From Burkholderiaceae bacterium (GTDB lineage: Bacteria > Pseudomonadota > Gammaproteobacteria > Burkholderiales > Burkholderiaceae): a stretch of DNA of 28,539 nt. Below are positions 7,589 to 15,996 of the stretch, one piece after another. Under the pieces are notes generated by a model, which was not told the DNA's origin, did not search any database, and worked only from the letters and a program-made list of their open reading frames with translations. Where the stretch lies: the NCBI GenBank assembly GCA_023253905.1, contig JALREG010000240.1:1-28539 (forward strand). The letters run 5' to 3'. Position 1 is the stretch's first letter; each line of letters starts with the position of its first letter. A program made the translations under genes and the position numbers.

Positions 7589-8845
7589 ATGCTCACCCGT
7601 GCCGATTGTCTGAGCCTGGACGCCTCGCATCAGCGGCTTGCCGCTTTCGCTGCGCGATTTGCGCCGGGCGCCCCGGACACCATTTACCTCGATGCCAACT
7701 CGGTCGGGCCCATGCCTGTGGCGGCGGCCGAGCGGGTGATGCAGGTGCTTGATCAGGGCTGGCGGGTGTCGCGACGCAGAAGCTGGAACGAAACCGACTG
7801 GCTCGATCAGCCGCGCACGCTCGGCGCGGCGCTTGCGCCGGTGCTGGGTGCCGCGCCCGGCGACGTGCTGGTGGCAGACACCACCACACTCAATCAGCAC
7901 AAGCTGCTGCACTTCGCGCTGTCGATACAGGCACCGCGCAATGTTGTGGTGGTCGAGCACGAGGTGTTTCCCTCCAACCGTTACGCTGCACAGGCCGCGG
8001 TGGCCCTGCGCGGCGCGCGCCTTCGCGACGTGGGCGACGCGACCGGGCTTTCTCAGGCACTCGCCCCGGGCGATGTCGCAGTGGTAGCGCTTTCGCTGGT
8101 GGATTACCGCAGCAGTGTTCGTCTCGATCTGCGTGGGCTCACCGCTTTGGCTCATACGCAGGGCGCGCTCGTGTTGTGGGATCTGTCGCATGCGGCCGGG
8201 GCGGTGGAGGTGGCGCTTGAGGCGTCAGGCGTCGACTTCGCTGTCGGCTGTGGCTACAAATACCTGTGCGGCGGGCCTGGGGCGCCCGCCTGGCTATACG
8301 TGCATCCCCGGCACCGTGAGTCAGGTGCCTGGCCGGCGCTCGCGGGCTGGATGGGGCATGCCGACACGTTTTCGTTCCGGCCGGATTACGAGCCGGCCGC
8401 GGGTGTCCTGCGACACCTGTCGGGCACGCCGCCCGTGATCGCGCATGCCGCCATGGCGGCAGCTGCGGAAATCTGGCGCGAGGTAGACCCCCAGGCGCTC
8501 AACGCCCGTCATGGCTCGCTGACCGATACCCTCATCCGCCTGGTTGAGGAACAGTGCGGTCCCCTGGGTATTTCGGTGGCAAGCCCGCTCGCGCATACGC
8601 AGCGTGGCGGCCATGTGGCGCTGCGTCTTGAACACGCCGCCGACGATGGCGATGTCGGCGCGCTCGCCCAGGCGCTGGTCGAGGCGGGGGTGGTCGTCTC
8701 CAGCCGAAAGCCTGACGCCCTCAGGCTCGCACCGCACCCGCTGGTCACCCGACATCTCGAGCTGTGGGATGCGGTCGCGCGGCTGCGCGAGCTGCTGCAA
8801 AGCGGTCGGTGGCGCGATCCGCGTTATCGCCGCGCCGCAGTCTGA
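7589..8845 (+). CDS. Kynureninase-like PLP enzyme, copy 1
   Basis: 418-residue fold-type I PLP enzyme (aminotransferase class V) with the kynureninase pattern. Kynureninases hydrolyse the C-C bond beta to a keto group, releasing alanine. Visible blocks: YLDANSVGPMP at the N-terminus, VADTTTLNQHK (phosphate-binding region), WDLSHAAGA with D198 expected to pair with the pyridine nitrogen, GCGYKYLCGGPGAPA with K224 as the PLP Schiff-base lysine, GWMGHAD, HLSGTPP and RRAAV at the end. N130 in VFPSNRY stands where bacterial kynureninases usually have Asp, and LNQHK replaces the usual NLFK, so the substrate may not be kynurenine. No tryptophan dioxygenase or formamidase is nearby. An in-frame GTG at 7583, immediately after the previous stop, is an alternative start. 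Confidence 0.82.
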   Translation: MLTRADCLSLDASHQRLAAFAARFAPGAPDTIYLDANSVGPMPVAAAERVMQVLDQGWRVSRRRSWNETDWLDQPRTLGAALAPVLGAAPGDVLVADTTTLNQHKLLHFALSIQAPRNVVVVEHEVFPSNRYAAQAAVALRGARLRDVGDATGLSQALAPGDVAVVALSLVDYRSSVRLDLRGLTALAHTQGALVLWDLSHAAGAVEVALEASGVDFAVGCGYKYLCGGPGAPAWLYVHPRHRESGAWPALAGWMGHADTFSFRPDYEPAAGVLRHLSGTPPVIAHAAMAAAAEIWREVDPQALNARHGSLTDTLIRLVEEQCGPLGISVASPLAHTQRGGHVALRLEHAADDGDVGALAQALVEAGVVVSSRKPDALRLAPHPLVTRHLELWDAVARLRELLQSGRWRDPRYRRAAV

Positions 8846-8861
8846 CGGTAGCAATGTCCGC

Positions 8862-10985
8862 ATGACGCAGCCGCTTTCTTCCTTGCCTGCCGGGGCCGAG
8901 TTCCGTATCGCGGCGGATATTGGCGGCACGTTCACCGATGTGGTGCTTCAGACGCATGGCGCCGTGCACAGCTGCAAGGTGCTCACCACACCGAGGCAGC
9001 CTGAGCTGGCGGTGATGCAGGGAATCCTGCAGCTCTGTCGGCAGGCAGCCATTGCGCCGTCCCAGCTGGGCCTCTTCGTTCACGGTACCACGCTTGCCAC
9101 CAATGCTCTGATCGAGCGCAAGGGTGCCCGCACCGCGTTTCTGACCACGGCGGGCTTTCGCGACGTGCTCGAGATGGGCTACGAGAAGCGCTACGCGCAG
9201 TACGACATCAACATCGAGCGACCGGCTGAGCTCGTGCCGCGACCCTTGCGCTACGGTGTCGCCGAGCGGATGGCAGCCGATGGCACGGTGCTCCAGGCGC
9301 TCGATGACCAGGCGGTGATCGCTGCGGCGCGTGCGATGCGGGCGCAGGGCGTGCAGGCCGTGGCGATTGGATTCCTGCATGCGTATGCGTGGCCTGCGCA
9401 TGAGCAGCGCGCGCGTGAACTGATGGCGGCGGAGCTTGGACCGGATGTCACGCTCTGTCTGTCGAGCGAGGTGTGTCCCGAGATGCGCGAATATGAGCGT
9501 TTCTCCACAACCTGCGCCAACGCCTACGTCCGGCCGCTGATGGCGGGCTATCTTGCGCGGCTGCGTACCCTTCTCGATCAGGCCGGCATCACGTGTCCCA
9601 TGCTGCTCATGATGTCGGGCGGCGGGGTGACGACGCTTGATCTAGCGCGGCGATTCCCGATCCGGCTGGTCGAGTCGGGGCCGGCGGGCGGGGCCATCCT
9701 TGCCGCGCAGCTCGCGCGCAGCGGTTCGTTCGACGAAGTGATGGCCTTTGACATGGGCGGCACCACCGCCAAGATCTGCCTGATCACCCAGGGGGAGCCG
9801 GAACGGGCTCGGCGCTTTGAAATCGGGCGAATCTGGCACAACCTGAAGGGCAGCGGCCTGCCTGTTCGGATCCCGGTCATCGAGCTGGTCGAGATCGGCG
9901 CGGGCGGGGGATCGATCGGCCGGGTTGACGCCTTGTCCCGAATCACCGTGGGGCCCGACTCGGCGGGCGCTGAGCCGGGTCCGGCCTGCTATGGGCGCGG
10001 TGGTGTGGCGCCTACCGTCACCGATGCCAATCTGGTGCTGGGCCGGATCGACGCCCAGGCGTTTGCTGCGGGCACGCTCGAGCTGGATGAGCGCGCCGCC
10101 CGGGCGGCGCTCGAGCGGGAGGTCGGTGGGCCGCTCGCCATGGATGTCTTCTGGTCAGCAGCGGGTGTCTCCGAAATCGTCGAAGAAAACATGGCTAACG
10201 CTGCGCGCGTTCATGCAATCGAGCGCGGCAAGACCCTGCGCGATTTCACGCTCATCGCATTCGGCGGCGGCGCGCCGCTTCATGCTGCGCGGCTCGCGCA
10301 AAAGTTGGGCATCTCGCGGGTGCTGGTTCCAGCGGGCGCAGGCGTGGGCTCTGCGATCGGATTTCTGCAGGCTCCGATGGCCTTCGAAGTGGTTCGCAGT
10401 GCCCAGGGGCGGCTGCGCGCGCTCGATCTCCCGACCACCAATCGCCGGCTCGCACAGATGCGCGAGGAAGCGCTGGCCGTGGTGCTGCCCGCTGCCCGGG
10501 CAGTCGGGTTGGGCATGGAAGCCCTGCGCACCGAACGAATCGTCGAACTGCGCTATGAGGGTCAGGGGCATGAGCTACGCGTGACGGTGCCGGCAGGCGA
10601 CCTCGACACTGCGGCGCTCGCGGTGCTCGCCGAGGCGTTTGAATCCGCCTATCAGCGTATCTACGGGTTGCGGATTCCAGGCTCCGAAATTGAAGTGGTG
10701 AGCTGGATGCTGACCGTGGCCACGCCACCATCGCCGGTGACGCCCGCTCAATTGCCCCCGGTCTGCCGGGCCGTACCGGCCACCGGTACGCGTACCGTGT
10801 GGGACCCCGCGCTCGGCCGGGCGTTGACGTTTTCGATCTATTGGCGGCCTGCGCTTGCACCGGGTGCCCGGCTGGCTGGGCCCGCCCTGATCGGTGAGCC
10901 CGAGACCACGACCGTGGTGCCGGCGGGCTGGGGCGCAGTGATCGACAGCGCCGGACATCTGCGACTTCAAGAGGACCCGGCATGA
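8862..10985 (+). CDS. hyuA: Hydantoinase/oxoprolinase subunit A (HyuA)
   Basis: 707 residues, the normal size for the ATP-binding subunit of N-methylhydantoinase/5-oxoprolinase-type enzymes, which use ATP to activate and open a lactam or hydantoin ring or, in related carboxylases, to activate a carbonyl. The N-terminal ADIGGTFTDVVL block (residues 18-29) and HGTTLATNALIERKGAR are hallmark motifs. SGPAGG, FDMGGTTAK and EIGAGGGSI form the ASKHA-like nucleotide site in the middle, and AFGGGAPLHA comes later. The ATG at 8862 was chosen because the longer reading frame to 8544 lies inside the kynureninase-like gene and is a shadow; the protein begins normally about 16 residues before the first motif. 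It overlaps hyuB by ATGA, as expected of an obligate A/B partner. Confidence 0.92.
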   Translation: MTQPLSSLPAGAEFRIAADIGGTFTDVVLQTHGAVHSCKVLTTPRQPELAVMQGILQLCRQAAIAPSQLGLFVHGTTLATNALIERKGARTAFLTTAGFRDVLEMGYEKRYAQYDINIERPAELVPRPLRYGVAERMAADGTVLQALDDQAVIAAARAMRAQGVQAVAIGFLHAYAWPAHEQRARELMAAELGPDVTLCLSSEVCPEMREYERFSTTCANAYVRPLMAGYLARLRTLLDQAGITCPMLLMMSGGGVTTLDLARRFPIRLVESGPAGGAILAAQLARSGSFDEVMAFDMGGTTAKICLITQGEPERARRFEIGRIWHNLKGSGLPVRIPVIELVEIGAGGGSIGRVDALSRITVGPDSAGAEPGPACYGRGGVAPTVTDANLVLGRIDAQAFAAGTLELDERAARAALEREVGGPLAMDVFWSAAGVSEIVEENMANAARVHAIERGKTLRDFTLIAFGGGAPLHAARLAQKLGISRVLVPAGAGVGSAIGFLQAPMAFEVVRSAQGRLRALDLPTTNRRLAQMREEALAVVLPAARAVGLGMEALRTERIVELRYEGQGHELRVTVPAGDLDTAALAVLAEAFESAYQRIYGLRIPGSEIEVVSWMLTVATPPSPVTPAQLPPVCRAVPATGTRTVWDPALGRALTFSIYWRPALAPGARLAGPALIGEPETTTVVPAGWGAVIDSAGHLRLQEDPA

Positions 10986-12721
10986 ATCCTGAACCCTCGC
11001 GTGATCAGGCGGCGGTCAGCCGCCAAGCGCCCGAAGCCTTGCGAGCCATTCGAACCCAGGTGATGTGGAACCGGCTCATCGCGGTGGTCGAGGAGCAGGC
11101 ACAGGCGCTTCTTCGTACCGCGTTCGGATCAGTCGCGCGGGAAGCCGGTGACCTGTCGGCGGGCGTCTACGATCGCGACGGCCGGATGCTGGCGCAGGCG
11201 GTGACCGGTACGCCCGGCCATGTCAACAGCATGGCGAGCGCGGTCAGTCATTTTCTTGCCCGCTTCGATCCCGCGCAGATGCGTCCAGGCGATGTGTTCA
11301 TCACCAACGATCCCTGGATGGGCACCGGCCATCTCTTCGACTTTGTGGTGGTGACCCCGGTGTTCGGACCTGCAGGCGGGGCGCCCCTTGCGCTATTCGC
11401 CTCTACCTGTCACACCATCGATGTGGGCGGCATCGGATTTTCGGCTGAGGCGCGCTCGGTCTTTGAAGAGGGGACCCGCATCCCTCACCTGCGCCTTGCC
11501 CGGTCGGGGGAACTCAATGAGGATGTGCTGGCGATCGTGCAGGCCAATTCGCGCAATCCCATTGAAGCGCGTGGCGACATCCTGTCGCTGGTGAGCTGCA
11601 ATGAAGTGGGCGCCGCGCGCTTACTGGAGATGATGGCGGAGTTTGATCTGACCGATATCGATGCACTGGCTGAGCACATCCTCACTCATTCGCGCGCGGC
11701 GACCTGCGCGGCCATTGCCCGCCTGCCGCGCGGCCGCTGGCAGGTTGGCATGACGCTCGACGGCTACGATCAGCCCATCGAACTGCATGCGGCGTTGTCG
11801 ATCGAGGGTGACCGCGTCGTGGTCGATTATTCGGGATCATCGCCCGCCAGCGCGCGCGGGATCAATTCGCCCAAGTGCTACACCGACGCCTATTCAGTCT
11901 ATGGACTCAAGTGCCTGGTGGCGCCCGACGTGCCTAATAACGCGGGTTCACTCGAACCCTTTGTGGTGCTGCCCGCGCCTGGGACCGTCGTTGACCCTGC
12001 GCATCCGGCGCCGGTCACGGCGCGGCATGTGGTGGGTCAGATGCTTCCCGACCTCATGTTTGGCGCGCTCGAGGCGGCATGTGCGGGCGCAGTGCCGGCA
12101 GAGTCGGCGGGCAGCATCTGGGTACTGGCCATGGCCCAGGCGCCAGGCCCCCCGCCGGCGGCGGGATTGAAGGCGCCGCGCTTCAATGTGATGAGCGTGG
12201 GTCTGGGGGGCACCGGGGCGCGTCCCACCAAGGACGGGCTCTCGGCCACCGCATTTCCCTCCGGTGTAGGCGGCATTCCGGTCGAGGTCACCGAAGCGCA
12301 GGCGCCTGTCGTGTTCTGGGAAAAAATGCTGCTGACGGACTCGGGCGGCGCTGGCACCTGGCGGGGGGGGTTGGGCCAGCGGATCGTGGTGGGCGGCCTG
12401 CATGGCCAGGGCTTCACCTGTGCCGCGGCAACCTTTGATCGCCGCAGCTTTCCAGCCCGGGGGCGCAGCGGCGGGCACGATGGTGCCGCGGGCCGGGTGG
12501 ACGTGATCGATGCCCAGGCAGGCGTGACACCTTTCGCAGGCAAGGGTACGATCCATGTGCCCGCGGGTGGGCGGCTGCTCGTCGAGATTCCCGGCGGTGG
12601 TGGATTTGGCGAGCCCTCTCGGCGCGACCCCAGGCAGGTCGCGGTCGATGTCGCACACGAGCTCATCAGTCCTGCCGCTGCGCGGACGGTTTACGGCGTC
12701 GGAGCCGAGGCGGGCCCGTAG
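10982..12721 (+). CDS. hyuB: Hydantoinase/oxoprolinase subunit B (HyuB)
   Basis: 579 residues, full length for the catalytic-partner subunit of HyuAB enzymes. Family blocks include the start VMWNRLIAVVEEQAQALLRT, then GHVNSM, the metal-site stretch PGDVFITNDPWMGTGHLFDF, HTIDVGG, the long middle SRNPIEARGDI, and a Gly-rich C-terminal half (RGGLGQRIV, IPGGGGFGEP). The start overlaps the hyuA stop by 4 nt. Together HyuA and HyuB form an ATP-dependent amidohydrolase-type complex; the sequence alone cannot separate hydantoinase, oxoprolinase and carboxylase activities. No separate small gamma-type gene, as in acetone carboxylase, follows, which argues for the hydrolase side. Its place between two kynureninase-like genes suggests that it generates, or acts on, their substrate or product. 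Confidence 0.92.
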   Translation: MNPEPSRDQAAVSRQAPEALRAIRTQVMWNRLIAVVEEQAQALLRTAFGSVAREAGDLSAGVYDRDGRMLAQAVTGTPGHVNSMASAVSHFLARFDPAQMRPGDVFITNDPWMGTGHLFDFVVVTPVFGPAGGAPLALFASTCHTIDVGGIGFSAEARSVFEEGTRIPHLRLARSGELNEDVLAIVQANSRNPIEARGDILSLVSCNEVGAARLLEMMAEFDLTDIDALAEHILTHSRAATCAAIARLPRGRWQVGMTLDGYDQPIELHAALSIEGDRVVVDYSGSSPASARGINSPKCYTDAYSVYGLKCLVAPDVPNNAGSLEPFVVLPAPGTVVDPAHPAPVTARHVVGQMLPDLMFGALEAACAGAVPAESAGSIWVLAMAQAPGPPPAAGLKAPRFNVMSVGLGGTGARPTKDGLSATAFPSGVGGIPVEVTEAQAPVVFWEKMLLTDSGGAGTWRGGLGQRIVVGGLHGQGFTCAAATFDRRSFPARGRSGGHDGAAGRVDVIDAQAGVTPFAGKGTIHVPAGGRLLVEIPGGGGFGEPSRRDPRQVAVDVAHELISPAAARTVYGVGAEAGP

Positions 12722-12759
12722 GCTCACCGCCCGATCCAGAAAGGGTTCGATTCAACGCC

Positions 12760-14004
12760 ATGATCACGCTCGATCACTGCCTTGCGCTGGATGCCATGGA
12801 TCCGCTTGCCGGATTCCGCGAAGCGTTCGAGAGGGCGCCAGGTGAGCGTATCTATCTCGACGGTAACTCCATGGGGGCGATGCCGCGCGCGGTTCCCGCG
12901 CGGATGGCGTGCGCGCTCCTTGATGAATGGTCCACCGAGCGCCGGCATGCCTGGCATAGCGCCGACTGGCTCGATGCCCCGCAGCGCATCGGTGCGGCGT
13001 TCGCCCCGCTTCTGGGGGCTGCGCCCGAGGAGCTGATCGCAGTCGACAACACCACGCTCAACCTGCACAAGCTGCTTGTTTACGGCCTGTCGCTGGTGGC
13101 GAATGAGCCCCAGCGCTCCACGATCATTTACGAGCGCGACGGCTTTCCCACCGATGCTCATGTGGTGCAGGGCGTCGTGCATCAGGGAATCGGTCGCTGG
13201 CGGGCGCGCCCGATCGCCTCGCAGGCTGAGCTCTTCAGCGCGATGGGTACAGACGTGGCCATGGTCGTGCTCTCGCACGCCGATTATCGAAGCTCCGAGC
13301 GCTGGGACATGGCGCGGGTCAACGCGCTCGCTCACGCGTCGGGCGCCCGCGTGCTCTGGGACCTGTCCCACACCGCGGGCGTGGTGCCGGTCGAGCTCAA
13401 TGCCCATCGGGCGGATTTCGCGGTGGCCTGCAGCTATAAGTACCTCAGCTGCGGTCCGGGAGCGCCAGCGCTCGCTTTCATTCGGCGCGATCTGCAAAAC
13501 CGGGCGTGGCCGGCCATCCCGGGCTGGCTGGGGCATGCCGACCGCATGAATTTCGTGAATGACTATCAGCCCGCGCCCGGCATGATGTCGCTCATTACGG
13601 GCACCATGCCGGTCCTGCAGGACGCCGTCGCCGACTGCGCCGCGCAGATCTGGGCGCGCGTCGATCCTGCGCAGGTCTTTGCCAAACATCGGTCGCTGTC
13701 AGGACTGCTCGGCCAGCTTTTACGCGAGCAGTGCGCAGCGTTCGGTGTTGAACCGGTCTCGCCCCTCGACCATGATCGTCGCGGTGGACACCTGGCCTTT
13801 CGCTGCCCCGGCGGCGGGGCCACCTGTGAGGCGTTGCTCGCGAGCGGCGTAGTCGGGTCATTTCGTCAGCCCGATGTCATTCGCTTTGGGCTGGCTCCGC
13901 TCACCGTGTCGCACGCCGACCTCTGGCAGGCGGTGGCGCGGCTGCGCGACATTTTGCGCGAAGAGCGCTGGCGCGAGTCGCGATTTCAGGAAGTCTCGGT
14001 ATGA
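12760..14004 (+). CDS. Kynureninase-like PLP enzyme, copy 2
   Basis: 414 residues, paralogous to the enzyme at 7589-8845 and closer to canonical bacterial kynureninase. YLDGNSMGAMP, VDNTTLNLHK, DGFPTD (F129, D132), WDLSHTAGVVP (D201), CSYKYLSCGPGAPA (Y226, PLP-lysine K227) and GWLGH (W256) are visible, and the spacing matches the classical enzyme well. The differences from the classical enzyme (LHK for LFK, WLGH for WFGH) lie around the active site. It starts 38 nt after hyuB, without a clear ribosome binding site, and its stop overlaps the Rid gene by ATGA. The roles of two kynureninase-like enzymes in one operon may be successive steps, different substrates or a heteromer; none can be decided from sequence. 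Expected reaction: hydrolytic C-C cleavage of a 2-amino-4-keto acid. Confidence 0.85.
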   Translation: MITLDHCLALDAMDPLAGFREAFERAPGERIYLDGNSMGAMPRAVPARMACALLDEWSTERRHAWHSADWLDAPQRIGAAFAPLLGAAPEELIAVDNTTLNLHKLLVYGLSLVANEPQRSTIIYERDGFPTDAHVVQGVVHQGIGRWRARPIASQAELFSAMGTDVAMVVLSHADYRSSERWDMARVNALAHASGARVLWDLSHTAGVVPVELNAHRADFAVACSYKYLSCGPGAPALAFIRRDLQNRAWPAIPGWLGHADRMNFVNDYQPAPGMMSLITGTMPVLQDAVADCAAQIWARVDPAQVFAKHRSLSGLLGQLLREQCAAFGVEPVSPLDHDRRGGHLAFRCPGGGATCEALLASGVVGSFRQPDVIRFGLAPLTVSHADLWQAVARLRDILREERWRESRFQEVSV

Positions 14005-14438
14005 CCGATTCCCCCGATCTGGACCGCCGACGCATGCCCGGGGCACGTCGGCATATCAGCAGCGGCTCGCCCTGGGAGGCGCTTGCCGGCTATTCGCGCG
14101 CAGTGGTCGATGGCCACGACATCTTTGTCTCCGGAACAGTGGGCGTCAATCTCGCCACCCTGCAGTTTCCAGCGACTGCTTCGGAGCAGGCTGAACAGGC
14201 TCTGGATACGATCGCAGCCGCCTTGGCGCAGGTTCCCGCCTCGCTCGATGATGTGGTGCGAGTGCGGGTCTATGTGCCCAACCGCGATGATGTGTCAGCC
14301 GTGAGTGCGGTGCTCGCGCGCAGGCTTGGCCGCGCCCGTCCTGCCAATACCACGGTTTGTGCGCAGCTTGCGGTGGAGGAGGCGAAAGTCGAGATCGAAG
14401 TGACGGCACGGCGCCCGGGCGGAGCCGCCGCAGCATGA
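14001..14438 (+). CDS. Rid-family (RidA/YjgF-like) protein without the catalytic arginine
   Basis: 145 residues with the chorismate-mutase-like Rid fold: a SPWEALAGYSRAV entry, FVSGTVG, the helix EQAEQALDTIAAAL, DVVRVRVYV and the ending ANTTVCAQLAVEEAKVEIEV. Canonical RidA proteins hydrolyse reactive enamines and imines made by PLP enzymes and need an Arg in the motif equivalent to VARLPKD; here the aligned residue is Q122. It thus belongs with Rid subfamilies lacking Arg105 and may not be an imine deaminase. It overlaps both neighbours by 4 nt (kynureninase-like 2 upstream, ABC ATPase downstream). It closely resembles the C-terminal domain of the fusion at 19232-20707 (shared SGxPWExLAGYSRAV and PANT blocks). 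In some pathways Rid paralogues act as hydrolases on ring-cleavage products. Confidence 0.88.
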   Translation: MTDSPDLDRRRMPGARRHISSGSPWEALAGYSRAVVDGHDIFVSGTVGVNLATLQFPATASEQAEQALDTIAAALAQVPASLDDVVRVRVYVPNRDDVSAVSAVLARRLGRARPANTTVCAQLAVEEAKVEIEVTARRPGGAAAA

Positions 14439-15226
14439 GCCTGACTGCCGGTCATTCGGCTGCGCCGCTCCTTGAACTGCGCGGGGTCTCACGGCAGTTT
14501 GGCAGCCTTCGCGCGGTCGATGGGGTGAACCTCGAAGTGATGGCTGGCCGCATCACCGGCCTGATTGGCCCCAACGGCGCGGGTAAGACCACGCTGTTCA
14601 ATCTGATCGCAGGCGCGCTTGCCCCGTCGTCTGGCGAAATCCGCTTCCAGAACCAGCGGATCGATGGCCTCTCACCCGACCGGATTTTCCATCGCGGTCT
14701 CGCGCGCACCTTTCAGGTTCCACGCCCGTTCTCACACATGACCGTGTTGGAGAATCTGATGGTCGCGGCCAGCGGTCAGGCCGGCGAACGGTTCTGGAAC
14801 AACTGGACCCGACCTGCGGCGGTGCGCGCACAGGAGCGCGCCACGCGCGAGCGCGCCCGCGCGGTGCTGGAGGTCTGCGCGCTCTCAGACAAGGCGGGAG
14901 TACTGGCTGGGCAACTGTCAGGGGGGCAGCAGAAGCTGCTCGAACTCGCGCGCGTGCTGATGATCGAACCTCGACTTATCCTGCTTGATGAGCCGGGGGC
15001 GGGCGTGAACCCCGCGCTGCTCGATACCCTGGTTGAGCGGGTGCAGCGGCTGCACGCAGGCGGCATCGCGTTCCTGGTGATCGAGCACAACATGGACCTG
15101 GTGATGAGCGTCTGCGATCCGGTGGTCGTGATGATGCAGGGGCGGGTCATTCTGAACGGTTCGCCCGAGGCGGTCCGCAGCGACGCGAGGGTGGTTGATG
15201 CTTACCTGGGCGAGGTTGCGCCATGA
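14435..15226 (+). CDS. livG: ABC transporter ATP-binding protein, LivG type
   Basis: 263-residue ATPase of a branched-chain-amino-acid-type (HAAT) importer. Walker A is GPNGAGKT at residues 45-52, the signature is LSGGQQKLLELAR, and Walker B is LILLDEP followed by GAGVNP; the switch histidine is in VIEHNMD. The long insert between Walker A and the signature (ARTFQVPRPFSHMTVLENL) is typical of LivG. The ATG at 14435 overlaps the Rid gene stop; an extension to 14357 would lie inside that gene. It is encoded with a second ATPase, two permeases and a binding protein, so it forms half of the cytoplasmic motor of a complete importer. Being fused by overlaps to the catabolic genes, the importer most likely brings in the pathway substrate. 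Confidence 0.93.
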   Translation: MSLTAGHSAAPLLELRGVSRQFGSLRAVDGVNLEVMAGRITGLIGPNGAGKTTLFNLIAGALAPSSGEIRFQNQRIDGLSPDRIFHRGLARTFQVPRPFSHMTVLENLMVAASGQAGERFWNNWTRPAAVRAQERATRERARAVLEVCALSDKAGVLAGQLSGGQQKLLELARVLMIEPRLILLDEPGAGVNPALLDTLVERVQRLHAGGIAFLVIEHNMDLVMSVCDPVVVMMQGRVILNGSPEAVRSDARVVDAYLGEVAP

Positions 15227-15996
15227 GGGCGGTGGCGCCTACGTTCGCCAGCCCCCTGATCGAAGTCGATCAGCTGGTGGCGGGTTATGCGCCCGGGCTT
15301 CCGATCGTACGCGGCGCATCGCTCCAGGTCTCGCCCGGCGAAGTGCTCACCATCATCGGTCCCAATGGCTCAGGCAAGAGCACGCTGCTGAAGGCGCTCA
15401 TGGGTCTGGTGACGGTGACCGAAGGCCACGTGCGCTTTGCTGGAAGCGAGATCACGGGGCGGCCCACGCATGAGGTGGTGCTCGCGGGAATCGGGTTTGT
15501 GCCGCAGACCGCCAACCTGTTCACCACGCTTTCGATTGATGACAACCTGCGGGCGGGAGGACATCTTCTGCGCGGCGAACTCGGTCAGCGGCTCGAGCGC
15601 GCCTACACGATGTTTCCGGCGCTCGCCGATAAGCGGCGCGACAAGGCGCGCACGCTTTCGGGCGGGCAGCGTCAGATGCTCGCGATTGCGCGGGCGCTGA
15701 TGACCAATCCGCAGCTGATGGTGCTCGATGAGCCCACCGCCGGTCTCGCACCGCAGGTGGTGGACGAGGTCTTTCAGCAGCTGCGGATCCTGGCCGCAAG
15801 CGGTGTGGCGGTGCTGATGGTGGAACAGAACGCCAAGGGGGCGTTGCGGCGCTCCGATCGCGGGCTGGTGCTGGTCGAGGGGAAAAATCGCATTGAGGGT
15901 TCAGCCGCCGATCTGCTTCATGACAGCGCGGTGATCGCAGCCTTTCTTGGAACCGGGTCGACGCGCCGCGTAGCGCCTGACGGGGTAAGGCCGTGA
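15223..15996 (+). CDS. livF: ABC transporter ATP-binding protein, LivF type
   Basis: 257 residues, second ATPase of the Liv-type importer. Walker A is GPNGSGKS (about residues 46-53), the Q-loop stretch is GFVPQTANLFTTLS, the signature is LSGGQRQMLAIARALM, Walker B is LMVLDEPTAGL, and the switch region is VLMVEQNAK, in which the usual H is Q as in other LivF proteins. It overlaps the livG-type gene by ATGA and the permease gene by GTGA. The N-terminal ten residues, before LIEVDQLVAGY, are less conserved, but the overlap with the upstream stop supports the chosen ATG. LivF and LivG normally act as a heterodimer on LivH and LivM. Confidence 0.93.
   Translation: MRAVAPTFASPLIEVDQLVAGYAPGLPIVRGASLQVSPGEVLTIIGPNGSGKSTLLKALMGLVTVTEGHVRFAGSEITGRPTHEVVLAGIGFVPQTANLFTTLSIDDNLRAGGHLLRGELGQRLERAYTMFPALADKRRDKARTLSGGQRQMLAIARALMTNPQLMVLDEPTAGLAPQVVDEVFQQLRILAASGVAVLMVEQNAKGALRRSDRGLVLVEGKNRIEGSAADLLHDSAVIAAFLGTGSTRRVAPDGVRP

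Noticed and set aside
8544..8861. 106-codon upstream extension of hyuA
   Set aside because: It lies within the kynureninase-like gene in another frame, is Arg/Ser/Trp-rich and has no homology to HyuA; the real start is ATG 8862.
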